64,000 bases of DNA from Frigoribacterium sp. SL97 (GTDB taxonomy: Bacteria; Actinomycetota; Actinomycetes; Actinomycetales; Microbacteriaceae): contig NZ_CP113062.1 of NCBI RefSeq assembly GCF_026625765.1, positions 1,116,001 to 1,180,000 of the forward strand, given 5' to 3'. Of the stretch, positions 51,480 through 62,701 are shown piece after piece. The translations under genes and the position numbers were made by a program. The notes beneath the pieces are model-generated. The model had not been told where the DNA came from. It searched no databases and saw only the letters and a program-made list of their open reading frames with translations. Numbering within the stretch: the stretch's first letter is position 1; every line of letters begins with the position of its first letter.

Positions 51480-52022
51480 GTGACCGACCAGCCCCACCCC
51501 GCTCCCTTCCCGCCCGTCGTCGTGATGGGGGTCTCCGGATCGGGCAAGTCGACCGTGGGCGAGCTGTTGGCTGAGACCCTCGGCGTCCCGTTCGTCGACG
51601 CCGACGACCTGCACCCCGAGGCCAACCGGCTCAAGATGGCCGCCGGGCAGCCGCTCGACGACGACGACCGGTGGCCGTGGCTCCGCATCGTCGCCGACCG
51701 CATCGCCGCGGCGGGCGACGCCTCGGTGGTCGTCGCCTGCTCGTCCCTGAAGAAGGCGTACCGCGACGTCCTGCGGGAGGGCGACCCGCGCCTCCGGTTC
51801 GTGCACCTGACCGGCGTGCGGGACCTCGTCGCCCGACGTCAGCGCGAGCGCAAGGGGCACTTCATGCCGGCCGGCCTGATGGAGTCGCAGTTCGCCACCC
51901 TCGAGCCGCTGACCGACGACGAGGCTGGTTTCGAGGTCGACGTGGAGCCCGGTCCCGACGACGTCGTGGCGGCCGTGACGGCCCACCTCGGGGCCGTGCG
52001 ACGAGGTGAGCTCGAGCACTGA
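51480..52022 (+). CDS. gntK: Gluconokinase (GntK/thermoresistant type)
   Basis: P-loop kinase phosphorylating gluconate to 6-phosphogluconate; 180 residues. Seen: VVVMGVSGSGKSTVGELLA (Walker A at 17-25), VDADDLHPEANRLKMAAGQPLDDDDRWPWL in two stretches, ACSSLKKAYRDVLR and RKGHFMPAGLMESQFATLE. No gluconate permease is adjacent. GTG 51480 gives the natural start. Confidence 0.93.
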   Translation: MTDQPHPAPFPPVVVMGVSGSGKSTVGELLAETLGVPFVDADDLHPEANRLKMAAGQPLDDDDRWPWLRIVADRIAAAGDASVVVACSSLKKAYRDVLREGDPRLRFVHLTGVRDLVARRQRERKGHFMPAGLMESQFATLEPLTDDEAGFEVDVEPGPDDVVAAVTAHLGAVRRGELEH

Positions 52023-52083
52023 CGAGCCCGACTCGGGCGCTGAGGGGGCGCCCTCGCGGACGGACGAGCCGAGGAGGCGCGGG

Positions 52084-52113
52084 TTGGCGACACGCCCGGC
52101 CGACGTGTAGCCT
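52084..52113 (+). promoter_or_regulatory. Predicted rplY promoter
   Basis: TTGGCG (52084-52089) and TAGCCT (52108-52113) with an 18-nt spacer. A decamer (52072-52081) lies just upstream of the -35. Confidence 0.4.
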
Positions 52114-52119
52114 TGGTAG

Positions 52120-52318
52120 CTGAACCTCGGCGAGGGGTGCTCCGGCACCCGTGATCGACGCGGTAGGCAGGCGCTCGGTGCTCACGCACCACTCGTGCAG
52201 CGGTGATCGTCCCTCGGGCGGCACCCCTCGGGTTGCGGGTCCTTCCTCACGCGATTCGCGTTCGAGTTGACACCGACCACACACCCCCGGGCCGTCACGG
52301 CCCCTGCAAGGAGACGAC
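52120..52318 (+). promoter_or_regulatory. Long structured 5' leader of rplY
   Basis: About 199 nt between the predicted transcript start and the rplY ATG, unusual in a window full of leaderless genes. It can form GGGTGC/GCACCC with a 4-nt loop near 52136-52151 and a GGGCCGT/ACGGCCC hairpin just before the AAGGAG ribosome site, which could hold a translational control. I know of no match to a named leader. Confidence 0.35.
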
Positions 52319-52954
52319 ATGTCCGACCAGAACAACCTCAGCGCCCTCGTGCGCACCAGCTTCGGCAAGGGCGCGGCCCGCAAGATCCGTGCCAAGGACC
52401 AGATCCCCGCGGTCATCTACGGCCACGGCACCGACCCCCAGCACGTCACGCTGCCCGGTCACGAGACCATGCTGATCACGCGTCGTGCCAACGCCGTCAT
52501 CACGCTCGACATCGAGGGCACGAACCAGCTCGCCCTCGTCAAGGACATCCAGCGCGACCCGGTCAAGCAGACCATCGAGCACATCGACCTCATCGTCGTC
52601 CGCCAGGGCGAGAAGGTCACCGTCGAGGTGCCCGTGCACGTCGAGGGCGAGTCGGCTCCCGGCACGATCCACGTCGTCGAGCTCAACGCCGTCGAGCTCG
52701 AGGTCGAGGCCACGCACATCCCGCAGAACGTCGTCGTCTCGATCGAGGGCCTCGAAGAGGGCGCCCAGATCTCGGCCGCCGACCTCGTGCTGCCCAAGGG
52801 CGCGACCCTGGTCAGCGAGCCCGAGACCCTCGTGCTCGCCGTCTCGGTGCCCCAGCTCGACCTGACGACCGACGCGGTCTCCGACGAGGACGGCGAGGCC
52901 GCCGAGGCCGAGGGCGACGTCGAGTCCATCGAGGACGAAGAGCGCTCCGAGTAA
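52319..52954 (+). CDS. rplY: 50S ribosomal protein L25 (CTC/TL5 form)
   Basis: 5S rRNA-binding protein of 211 residues in the long CTC form: N-terminal L25 domain (RTSFGKGAARKIRAKDQIPAVIYG, split) and a C-terminal TL5 beta domain (VPVHVEGESAPGTIHVVELNAVELEVEA, split) with an acidic tail rich in Glu/Asp. ATG 52319 has AAGGAGACGAC. Followed by pth after 60 nt as usual. Confidence 0.95.
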   Translation: MSDQNNLSALVRTSFGKGAARKIRAKDQIPAVIYGHGTDPQHVTLPGHETMLITRRANAVITLDIEGTNQLALVKDIQRDPVKQTIEHIDLIVVRQGEKVTVEVPVHVEGESAPGTIHVVELNAVELEVEATHIPQNVVVSIEGLEEGAQISAADLVLPKGATLVSEPETLVLAVSVPQLDLTTDAVSDEDGEAAEAEGDVESIEDEERSE

Positions 52955-53014
52955 CACGACGCAGCTCGAACACCCTGCCGGCGCAGACCCACTGAGAGAA
53001 CGACGACCACGACG

Positions 53015-53605
53015 ATGGCACTCGACGACCAGTGGCTCGTGGTCGGGCTCGGCAACCCCGGGCCCGGCTACGCCGGCAACAGGCACAACGTGGGGCAGAT
53101 GGTCCTGGCCGAACTGGCCGACCGACTCTCCACCGGGTTCAAGAACCACCGCACGAACGCGACGGTCGCCGAGGGGCGCACCGCTCCCGGCGGCCCTCGC
53201 TTCGTGTTGGCCAGGCCCGCGACCTTCATGAACGTCTCGGGCGGGCCGACGCAGGCACTGTTGAAGTACTACGACCTCGACGTGTCGCGCCTCATCGTCG
53301 TCCACGACGAGCTCGACATCGACTTCGACGTCGTCCGGCTGAAGCACGGTGGCGGCCACGGCGGCCACAACGGCATCCGCGACATCATCGCCGCCACGGG
53401 GTCGAACGAGTTCACCCGGGTTCGGGTCGGCATCGGCCGTCCGCCCGGCAGGCAGCCAGCCGCCGACTTCGTCCTCAAGGACTTCTCCTCCACGGAACGC
53501 AAAGAACTTCCGTTCCTGGTCGCCGACGCGGCCGACGCGGTCGAGATGATCGCCACCGACGGGCTCACCGCGGCGCAGCTGAAGTTCCACACCGCGAAGA
53601 GCTGA
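53015..53605 (+). CDS. pth: Peptidyl-tRNA hydrolase
   Basis: Releases tRNA from prematurely dropped peptidyl-tRNA; 196 residues. Seen: VVGLGNPGPGYAGNRHNVGQMV with catalytic His24, ARPATFMNVSG, VVHDELDIDFDVVRLKHGGG (split) and GGHNGIRDI. Forms a unit with rplY. Two small hairpins follow before mfd. Confidence 0.95.
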   Translation: MALDDQWLVVGLGNPGPGYAGNRHNVGQMVLAELADRLSTGFKNHRTNATVAEGRTAPGGPRFVLARPATFMNVSGGPTQALLKYYDLDVSRLIVVHDELDIDFDVVRLKHGGGHGGHNGIRDIIAATGSNEFTRVRVGIGRPPGRQPAADFVLKDFSSTERKELPFLVADAADAVEMIATDGLTAAQLKFHTAKS

Positions 53606-53622
53606 CGCGTCCGGAGCCCGGC

Positions 53623-53656
53623 CGACCACGGACGTGGTCGAGTCGCGGACCGCGAC
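53623..53656 (+). terminator. Twin hairpins after pth
   Basis: CGACCAC-GGAC-GTGGTCG (53623-53640) and GTCGCG-GAC-CGCGAC (53642-53656) are perfect short stems in tandem, 18 bp after the pth stop. Confidence 0.5.
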
Positions 53657-53745
53657 GAGCGGGTCCGTCCCGCCGGTGACCGACCTCCGGGCGCCTCCCG
53701 GTGTCGCCGACAGCGAACCCCGACCGCGGTGTCGTTGGTGCCGCG

Positions 53746-53751
53746 TAACAT
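53746..53751 (+). promoter_or_regulatory. Leaderless -10 element of mfd
   Basis: TAACAT ends 7 nt before GTG 53759, which decides the start; the frame is open ten codons further upstream. Confidence 0.5.
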
Positions 53752-53758
53752 CGTCCGG

Positions 53759-57370
<3,612 letters not shown>

Positions 57371-57372
57371 CC

Positions 57373-58173
57373 GTGTCGGGTCGCCCGGACGGAGCCCACG
57401 ACGAGGAGGCGCGGGGCGCCTCCGAACCCGGGGCGGGCGCTCGGCTCGACGAGCTCGTCCGCGTGGTCGACGCCCTCCTCGCCGACGAGGGCGGCTGCGC
57501 CTGGAACCGTGCGCAGACCCCACGGTCCCTGATGACCTACCTCGTCGAAGAGACCTACGAGCTCGTCGAGGCGATCGAGGACGGCACCTCGGACGACGTC
57601 CGGGAAGAGCTCGGGGACGTGCTGTACCAGGTGGTCCTGCACGGCGCCCTGGCCGCCCGCGCCTCCTCGGGGTCGTTCGACCTCGCCGACGTCGTGCGTG
57701 ACGTCGCCGAGAAGACCGTGCGGCGTCACCCCCACGTGTTCGGGGCAGACCGTGCCGACGACGTCGACGAGATCGTCCGACTCTGGTCGGCGGCGAAGGC
57801 CGACGAGAAGTCGCAGCGGACGAGTGCCTACGACGGCGTCCCCGTCGGGCAGCCCGCTCTCGCCCGCGCCCAGAAGCTCGATGCGCGACGGGCTGCCGCA
57901 GGTGGCGTCCGCCCCGAGCCCGATCGGGCACCGACCACGACGTCGGGCACGGAGGTGACGGGCACGGAGGTGACGGGCACGGAGGTGACGGGCACGGTGG
58001 CGACGGACGCCCGGGCCGAGTCGCGCGAACTCGCGTGGGGCCGAGCATTGCTCGCGCAGGTCGACGAGGCCACCGACCGGGGCATCGATGCCGAGCGCGC
58101 GCTCCGGGCCGCCGTGCGCGAGCGCGAGATTCTCCTGCGGCGAGACGAGGCCGAACCGGCCGAAGGCGGGTAG
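57373..58173 (+). CDS. mazG: Nucleoside triphosphate pyrophosphohydrolase MazG
   Basis: House-cleaning NTP pyrophosphatase; 266 residues. The MazG core is visible in WNRAQTPRSLMTYLVEETYELVEAIEDG (split) with the EExxE metal site, REELGDVLYQVVLHG with the second ExxD, and RRHPHVFG. Downstream of the core come an in-frame repeat (TGTEV units, 57945-58000) and a C-terminal helix region ending EPAEGG. Two decamers code EEARGASEP and ARASSGSF. The TAG stop may be premature: the same frame stays open for 39 more codons with EGGQ-like repeats up to TGA 58291-58293. GTG start 2 nt after mfd. Confidence 0.92.
   Translation: MSGRPDGAHDEEARGASEPGAGARLDELVRVVDALLADEGGCAWNRAQTPRSLMTYLVEETYELVEAIEDGTSDDVREELGDVLYQVVLHGALAARASSGSFDLADVVRDVAEKTVRRHPHVFGADRADDVDEIVRLWSAAKADEKSQRTSAYDGVPVGQPALARAQKLDARRAAAGGVRPEPDRAPTTTSGTEVTGTEVTGTEVTGTVATDARAESRELAWGRALLAQVDEATDRGIDAERALRAAVREREILLRRDEAEPAEGG
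57945..58000 (+). repeat. 15-bp in-frame tandem repeat in mazG
   Basis: Three perfect copies of GGGCACGGAGGTGAC followed by a partial fourth, coding TGTEV units in the linker before the last helices. Confidence 0.9.
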
Positions 58174-58271
58174 CTCGAGGGCGGCCAGGCGGAAGACGAG
58201 CAGCCCGAAGGCGGGCAACCCGGGGGCACCCAGGCCGAAGGCGGCACGATCGAGGGCCGTCCCGTCGAGCA

Positions 58272-58332
58272 GGTGCCCCCTCAACCCGAATGAGGGGGCA
58301 CCTCGGCGTCGCCCGCTCAACCCGAATGAGCG
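58272..58332 (+). terminator. Twin hairpins with identical loops after mazG
   Basis: First stem GGTGCCCCCTCA/TGAGGGGGCACC (58272-58283, 58291-58302), 12 bp and perfect; second stem CGCTCA/TGAGCG extended by one pair (58313-58319, 58327-58333). Both have the loop ACCCGAA, and CTCAACCCGAATGAG occurs twice (58280, 58316). Confidence 0.6.
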
Positions 58333-58422
58333 GCGAGGCCGGCGCTCGTCCACCAGAGGGTCGGCCCGAGGGGCAGCGACCCGGTGGGGTCCGAGTGGTG
58401 TCCTCAATGTAGAGGATGTGTG

Positions 58423-58449
58423 TTGACATGTCAAAAGCCGACATGTCGG
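58423..58449. promoter_or_regulatory. Pair of 12-bp palindromes, candidate TetR operators
   Basis: TTGACATGTCAA (58423-58434) and CCGACATGTCGG (58438-58449) are perfect palindromes with the common core GACATGTC, centres 15 bp apart. Such duplicated sites are typical of autoregulated TetR genes. Confidence 0.5.
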
Positions 58450-58501
58450 TCCACTCGGCGTCCCGCCCGGGGTGCTCGGGGGCCTCACGGGTGCCGGTCG
58501 A

Positions 58502-58536
58502 CCGACCGGTCGGCCACGACAGACGTCTGTTATGGT
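58502..58536 (+). promoter_or_regulatory. Palindromes and -10 of the tetR promoter
   Basis: CCGACCGGTCGG (58502-58513) and ACAGACGTCTGT (58519-58530) are perfect 12-bp palindromes; the second abuts a TATGGT -10-like hexamer (58531-58536). The leader to ATG 58599 would be about 56 nt. Confidence 0.4.
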
Positions 58537-58598
58537 CCACTACGACGACGGCGACCGCGCAGGGCGAGTACGACTCGTCGGCACGAAGGAGCGGCACC

Positions 58599-59180
58599 AT
58601 GCCTCGCAAGCCTGATCCCACCCGCAAGCCCGAGCTCCTCGGCCAGATCCTCGAGCACCTCCGGGGTCGCTCCCTCGCCACCGTGTCGTTCCGCACCCTG
58701 GCCGAGGCCCTGGGGGTCAGCACGTACGTCTTCGTCTACCACTTCGGCAACCGGGCGGAGCTCATCGCCGAGATCGTCCGCGCGGTCGTCGCCCGCAACG
58801 ACGCCTTGCTGTCGGTCGCGGTCTCCGAGCTCGACCGCGAGGCCTTCGGCAAGCACCTGGCCAAGGTCTGGCACGAGGTCACCACCGAGCGGGGCCGGGA
58901 CCTGCACCGCCTCGAGCTCGAGGCGGCCCTGCTCGAGACCGTGGCGGGCGAGGTCGGCGGCACGGCCCGCGGGGCGGTCGGGCGATGGGTCGACCACGTG
59001 GCGGGCTGGGTCTCGGCGAACGGGGTCGCGCCGGCCGAGGCCAAGGTCGCGGCGCGGGTCTTCGTCGATGCGTTGTTCGGCCTGCAGTACGACGCCATCG
59101 TCTCGGGGGACGGACGTCGTGCGTCCGCAGCGTACAAACATGCCGTCGAGACCCTCGTCTCGCGCGTTCCTCAGCACTGA
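58599..59180 (+). CDS. TetR-family transcriptional regulator
   Basis: Regulator of 193 residues. The helix-turn-helix is SFRTLAEALGVSTYVFVYHFGNRAELIAEIV (residues about 30-60, here continuous only in part) and the ligand domain that follows is not assignable. ATG 58599 has GAAGGAG 9 nt upstream; an in-frame ATG at 58416 would add 61 codons without conserved sequence. Four perfect palindromes upstream suggest autoregulation. No divergent partner gene exists, so its targets lie elsewhere or it regulates itself and a downstream gene. It splits the usual mazG-eno neighbourhood. Confidence 0.85.
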   Translation: MPRKPDPTRKPELLGQILEHLRGRSLATVSFRTLAEALGVSTYVFVYHFGNRAELIAEIVRAVVARNDALLSVAVSELDREAFGKHLAKVWHEVTTERGRDLHRLELEAALLETVAGEVGGTARGAVGRWVDHVAGWVSANGVAPAEAKVAARVFVDALFGLQYDAIVSGDGRRASAAYKHAVETLVSRVPQH

Positions 59181-59250
59181 CCCTGCTCGCCGTCGGCCTC
59201 GGGGTGGGTGGAACCTGATGGTGTCGGCGGGCGTCGGGTCGGGCTGAACC

Positions 59251-59275
59251 GGGCCGAGCGCTCAGCGCCCGGCCC
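59251..59275 (+). terminator. Terminator-like hairpin after tetR
   Basis: GGGCCGAGCG (59251-59260) pairs with CGCCCGGCCC (59266-59275), one mismatch, 5-nt loop. The 253-bp gap to hisS also contains a TAGAAT hexamer (59367-59372) and a GTCGGTACCGAC palindrome (59388-59399). Confidence 0.5.
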
Positions 59276-59421
59276 GGCCAGGGCCCTCACCGCAGGGAAG
59301 GGAGGGCCGAGTGGTGTGACCGACACGCAACCCGATTCGCGCCGACCACCCGAGAAAACCATAACGTAGAATGTGACATGCCTGCAAGTCGGTACCGACG
59401 TCAGGGGTGCGGCGTCTCTGG

Positions 59422-59427
59422 GATGAT
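59422..59427 (+). promoter_or_regulatory. Leaderless -10-like element of hisS
   Basis: GATGAT ends 6 nt before ATG 59434. The better TAGAAT at 59367 could be a second promoter giving a 55-60 nt leader. Confidence 0.35.
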
Positions 59428-59433
59428 GTCCTC

Positions 59434-60675
59434 ATGCCGACCCCCGTCAACCCGCCGCGCGGCATGCGCGACCACCTGCCCGCCGACAAGAGGCGCCGCG
59501 AGGGCGTGCTCTCGGTCATCCGAGGCGTCTACCGCTCCTACGGCTTCGACGAGATCGAGACGCCCGTGGTCGAAGAGAGCTCGCGCCTCCATTCCGGGCT
59601 CGGGGGCGACAACGAGAAGCAGGTCTTCGCCGTCCTCCGGCGGGGCCTCGACCTCGACGATCTGCGGTCGGCCGAGAGCGTGCTCGGACTCGCCGACCTC
59701 GGACTCCGCTTCGACCTGACGGTGCCGCTCGCGCGCTTCTACGCGTCGCACCGAGCCGAGCTGCCGACGGTCTTCCGCTCCGTGCAGATCGCCCCGGTGT
59801 GGCGGGCCGAGCGTCCGCAGAAGGGCCGCTACCGCCAGTTCGTCCAGTGCGACATCGACGTCCTGGGAGAGGCCGGGCCGCTGGCCGAGATCGAACTGAT
59901 CCAGGCCACGACCGCCGTGCTCGACGCCCTCGGCCTCACCGGCACGACGATCCGCGTGAACGACCGCCGCATTCTGCTGGCGATGCTCGCCCACTGGGCG
60001 GTACCCGAGGCGCTGACCGACCAGGCGCTGATCGTCGTCGACAAACTCGACAAGATCGGCGTCGACGGCGTCGTCGCCGAACTCGCCGACCTCGGCGTCA
60101 CCACGCCGGGTCTCGGCGAGGCGCTCACCCAGCTGGCCGGCGCCTCCTGGGCCACCGGTGAGGCCACGGACGTCCCGTGGCTCGACCGTGCGGCGTTCGC
60201 CGACCTCGTCGCGCTGCGCGAGGCGCTGCCGGGCTCCACCCTCGAGTTCGATCCGACCCTGGTCCGCGGCATGGGGTACTACACGGGCACGATCTTCGAG
60301 ATCGCCCACCCGGACGTGCCCTATTCGCTCGGCGGCGGCGGTCGCTACGACGGCATGATCGGACGCTTCCTCGGCAGCGACGTGCCCGCGGCCGGTTTCT
60401 CCCTCGGCTTCGAACGCCTCGTCGACCTCGTGACCCTCGAGGCCGACGGCGACGAGGGGCTCGCGGTGGTCTACGACAAGAAGGTCGAACCGGTCGAGCT
60501 GCTCGCCCTGCAGCGCGCGTTGCTGGCGGGCGGCGAACGGCGCGTGCGCCTCGAGAAGAAGGCCAAGAACTTCACCAACCAGCTCGACGGGCTGGCCGCG
60601 GCGGGGTTCGGCCGCTTCGTCACCGTGCGCGGGGGCGAGTCGGCCGCCGACCTCGAGGTCCGCACGATCGGCTGA
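59434..60675 (+). CDS. hisS: Histidyl-tRNA synthetase
   Basis: Class II synthetase, 413 residues. Seen: PPRGMRDHLPADKRRREGVL at the N-terminus (the conserved PRGxRD), class II motif 2 in WRAERPQKGRYRQFVQCDID, the His-binding loop RGMGYYTGTIFEI, motif 3 in AAGFSLGFERLVDL and a C-terminal anticodon-binding domain. ATG 59434 rather than an upstream start, because it directly precedes the conserved N-terminus. Residues EESSRLHSGLG differ from the common bacterial form, as seen in other actinobacterial copies. Confidence 0.93.
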   Translation: MPTPVNPPRGMRDHLPADKRRREGVLSVIRGVYRSYGFDEIETPVVEESSRLHSGLGGDNEKQVFAVLRRGLDLDDLRSAESVLGLADLGLRFDLTVPLARFYASHRAELPTVFRSVQIAPVWRAERPQKGRYRQFVQCDIDVLGEAGPLAEIELIQATTAVLDALGLTGTTIRVNDRRILLAMLAHWAVPEALTDQALIVVDKLDKIGVDGVVAELADLGVTTPGLGEALTQLAGASWATGEATDVPWLDRAAFADLVALREALPGSTLEFDPTLVRGMGYYTGTIFEIAHPDVPYSLGGGGRYDGMIGRFLGSDVPAAGFSLGFERLVDLVTLEADGDEGLAVVYDKKVEPVELLALQRALLAGGERRVRLEKKAKNFTNQLDGLAAAGFGRFVTVRGGESAADLEVRTIG

Positions 60676-60721
60676 CCGTCGCCGACGGCTCCTCGCCACG
60701 AACCAGGGCAGGAGGCGCGGC

Positions 60722-60727
60722 TAAGCT
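60722..60727 (+). promoter_or_regulatory. -10 element of eno
   Basis: TAAGCT, leader of about 44 nt with AAGGAG before GTG 60778. A decamer (60710-60719) lies immediately upstream. Confidence 0.45.
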
Positions 60728-60777
60728 GGGCCGCGGACCTCGCGTCCCCAGACGAACGACTACTAAGGAGCTCTCCA

Positions 60778-62058
60778 GTGGCAGCAATCGACGCCGTAGG
60801 CGCCCGCGAAATCCTCGACTCGCGGGGCAACCCCACCGTCGAGGTCGAGGTCTTGCTCGAGGACGGCACGGTGTCGCGTGCGGCCGTCCCCTCGGGTGCA
60901 TCGACCGGGGCCTTCGAGGCCTACGAGCTGCGTGACGGCGACAAGAGCCGTTACCTCGGCAAGGGCGTGCTCAAGGCCGTCGCCGCCGTGATCGACGAGA
61001 TCGGCCCCGAGGTCGAGGGGCTCGACGCCACCGACCAGCGCCTGATCGACCAGGCCATGATCGAACTCGACGGCACCGACAACAAGAAGCGTCTCGGCGC
61101 GAACGCCATCCTCGGCGTCTCGCTGGCCGTGGCCCGGGCGGCGGCCGACTCGGCCGACCTGCCCCTCTTCCGCTACCTCGGTGGGCCGAACGCGCACACG
61201 CTGCCCGTCCCCATGCTCAACGTCATCAACGGCGGTTCGCACGCCGACAGCAACGTCGAAATCCAGGAGTTCATGATCCTGCCGGTCGGCGCGTCCTCGT
61301 TCGCCGAGGCGCTGCAGTGGGGTGCCGAGACGTACCACGCCCTGAAGAGCGAGCTCAAGGCCAAGGGCCTCTCGACCGGTCTGGGCGACGAGGGTGGCTT
61401 CGCGCCGAACCTCGACAGCAACCGCGCCGCGCTCGACCTGCTCGTCGAGGCCATCACCAAGGCCGGCTTCACCCCGGGCAAGGACCTCGCCCTGGGTCTC
61501 GACGTGGCCTCGAGCGAGTTCTACGCGGACGGCAGCTACACCTTCGAGGGCGAGAAGCGCGACTCCACCTTCCTCGCGAACTACTACGCCGACCTCGTCG
61601 CGTCGTACCCCCTCGTCACCATCGAGGACCCGCTCGACGAGGACGACTGGGAGGGCTGGGCCCACCTGACGAGCGAGATCGGCTCGAAGACGCAGATCGT
61701 CGGCGACGACCTGTTCGTCACGAACCCCGAGCGACTCGCCAAGGGCATCAAGGCCGGCGCTGCCAACTCGATCCTCGTGAAGGTCAACCAGATCGGCACG
61801 CTGACCGAATCGCTCGACGCCGTCGCGCTCGCCCAGCGCAGCGGCTACACGACGGTCCTCTCGCACCGTTCGGGTGAGACCGAGGACACCACGATCGCCG
61901 ACCTCGCCGTCGCGACCGACGCCGGCCAGATCAAGACCGGTGCCCCCGCCCGCAGCGAGCGCGTGGCGAAGTACAACCAGCTCCTCCGCATCGAGGAAGA
62001 GCTCGGCGACGCCGCGGTCTACGCCGGGTACAGCGCTTTCCCGCGCTTCTCCGCCTGA
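60778..62058 (+). CDS. eno: Enolase
   Basis: Interconverts 2-phosphoglycerate and phosphoenolpyruvate; 426 residues. Seen: GAREILDSRGNPTVEVEV, PSGASTGAFEA, LNVINGGSHADSNVEIQEFM, GLGDEGGFAPNL, metal-ligand region IEDPLDEDDWEGW and HRSGETEDTTIADLAV. GTG start with AAGGAG 7 nt before it. A 19-mer identical to the left arm of the 20147 hairpin begins 3 nt before the last base of the stop. Confidence 0.96.
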   Translation: MAAIDAVGAREILDSRGNPTVEVEVLLEDGTVSRAAVPSGASTGAFEAYELRDGDKSRYLGKGVLKAVAAVIDEIGPEVEGLDATDQRLIDQAMIELDGTDNKKRLGANAILGVSLAVARAAADSADLPLFRYLGGPNAHTLPVPMLNVINGGSHADSNVEIQEFMILPVGASSFAEALQWGAETYHALKSELKAKGLSTGLGDEGGFAPNLDSNRAALDLLVEAITKAGFTPGKDLALGLDVASSEFYADGSYTFEGEKRDSTFLANYYADLVASYPLVTIEDPLDEDDWEGWAHLTSEIGSKTQIVGDDLFVTNPERLAKGIKAGAANSILVKVNQIGTLTESLDAVALAQRSGYTTVLSHRSGETEDTTIADLAVATDAGQIKTGAPARSERVAKYNQLLRIEEELGDAAVYAGYSAFPRFSA

Positions 62059-62106
62059 CGCGACCCGCGCCTCCTCGGGGCCCGTCCTGCTCGTGCGGGG
62101 CGGGCC
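62057..62106 (+). terminator. Probable eno terminator containing the decamer
   Basis: GACGCGACCCGCGCCTCCT (62057-62075) overlaps the eno stop, followed by a GGCCCG/CGGGCC stem (62079-62084, 62101-62106). Weak fold compared with the perfect hairpin at 20147. Confidence 0.35.
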
Positions 62107-62131
62107 TCCGTCGTTCCCCAGAGACGTCCTT

Positions 62132-62137
62132 TAGGCT
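62132..62137 (+). promoter_or_regulatory. Leaderless -10 element of the divIC-DUF501 unit
   Basis: TAGGCT ends 6 nt before ATG 62144. Confidence 0.5.
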
Positions 62138-62143
62138 CGTCCC

Positions 62144-62701
62144 ATGCCCCGTGAGACCGCGAACCGCCGTGTGCCGGTGACCCTGCCGACCGGCGAGACG
62201 CCGACGGGCCACTGGCTGCGGTCGATCCGGTTCTCGGGGTTCAGCGTGCTCATGCTGGTCATCCTGGTAATGTTCGTCGTCATCCTCGCGCCCTCGCTGC
62301 GCACCCTGGTGCAGCAGCAGCAGCAGATCGCGGCCCTCCAGGACGACGTCCGGCAGCAAGAGCAGTCCGTCGACGAGTTGAAAGAAGACGTCGCGCGATG
62401 GAGCGATCCGGCGTACATCGAGGCCCAGGCACGCGACCGCCTGCTCTACGTCTACCCGGGTGAGTACAGCTACCTCGTGATGGGCGACGACGCGGCCCAG
62501 GCGCCCGGCACGGCTCCCGGCACCGGCACGACGATCAGCGACTCGCTCCAGACGCCCCAGGTCGACTGGGTGGCGGCGATGACGGCCTCGGTGCTCGACG
62601 CCGGGCTGAGCGACGAGCCCGCGACCGAACTCGTCGCCCCCGACATCAGCGGCAGCCAGGTGCCCGCCCCGACCTCCGAGCAGACAGGTGGCACGCCGTG
62701 A
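62144..62701 (+). CDS. divIC: FtsB/DivIC-type septum formation initiator
   Basis: Bitopic cell-division protein of 185 residues: short basic cytoplasmic tail, one membrane helix (FSGFSVLMLVILVMFVVILA, about 31-50), a coiled coil (LRTLVQQQQQIAALQDDVRQ, with a run of five Gln) and the conserved DPAYIEAQARDRLLYVYPGE segment. The C-terminal 80 residues are a Pro/Thr/Gly-rich tail. Expected to act with FtsQ/FtsL at the septum. Start by leaderless promoter; overlaps DUF501 by GTGA. Confidence 0.88.
   Translation: MPRETANRRVPVTLPTGETPTGHWLRSIRFSGFSVLMLVILVMFVVILAPSLRTLVQQQQQIAALQDDVRQQEQSVDELKEDVARWSDPAYIEAQARDRLLYVYPGEYSYLVMGDDAAQAPGTAPGTGTTISDSLQTPQVDWVAAMTASVLDAGLSDEPATELVAPDISGSQVPAPTSEQTGGTP

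Larger units (their letters stand above)
58174..58598. other. 425-bp region between mazG and the TetR gene
   Basis: Holds, in order, an open continuation of the mazG frame to 58293 with EGG repeats, two terminator-like hairpins with the same loop, about 80 bp without visible features, and four 12-bp palindromes leading to the tetR start. No independent gene is seen. Confidence 0.6.

Noticed and set aside
58416..58598. N-terminal extension of the TetR protein from ATG 58416
   Set aside because: The extra 61 residues have no HTH-family similarity, the DNA is filled with palindromes, and ATG 58599 has a proper ribosome site.
59378..59719. Separate ORF starting just after the TAGAAT hexamer before hisS
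   Set aside because: It overlaps hisS in another frame with an Arg/Ser-rich translation; the hexamer more likely serves hisS itself.
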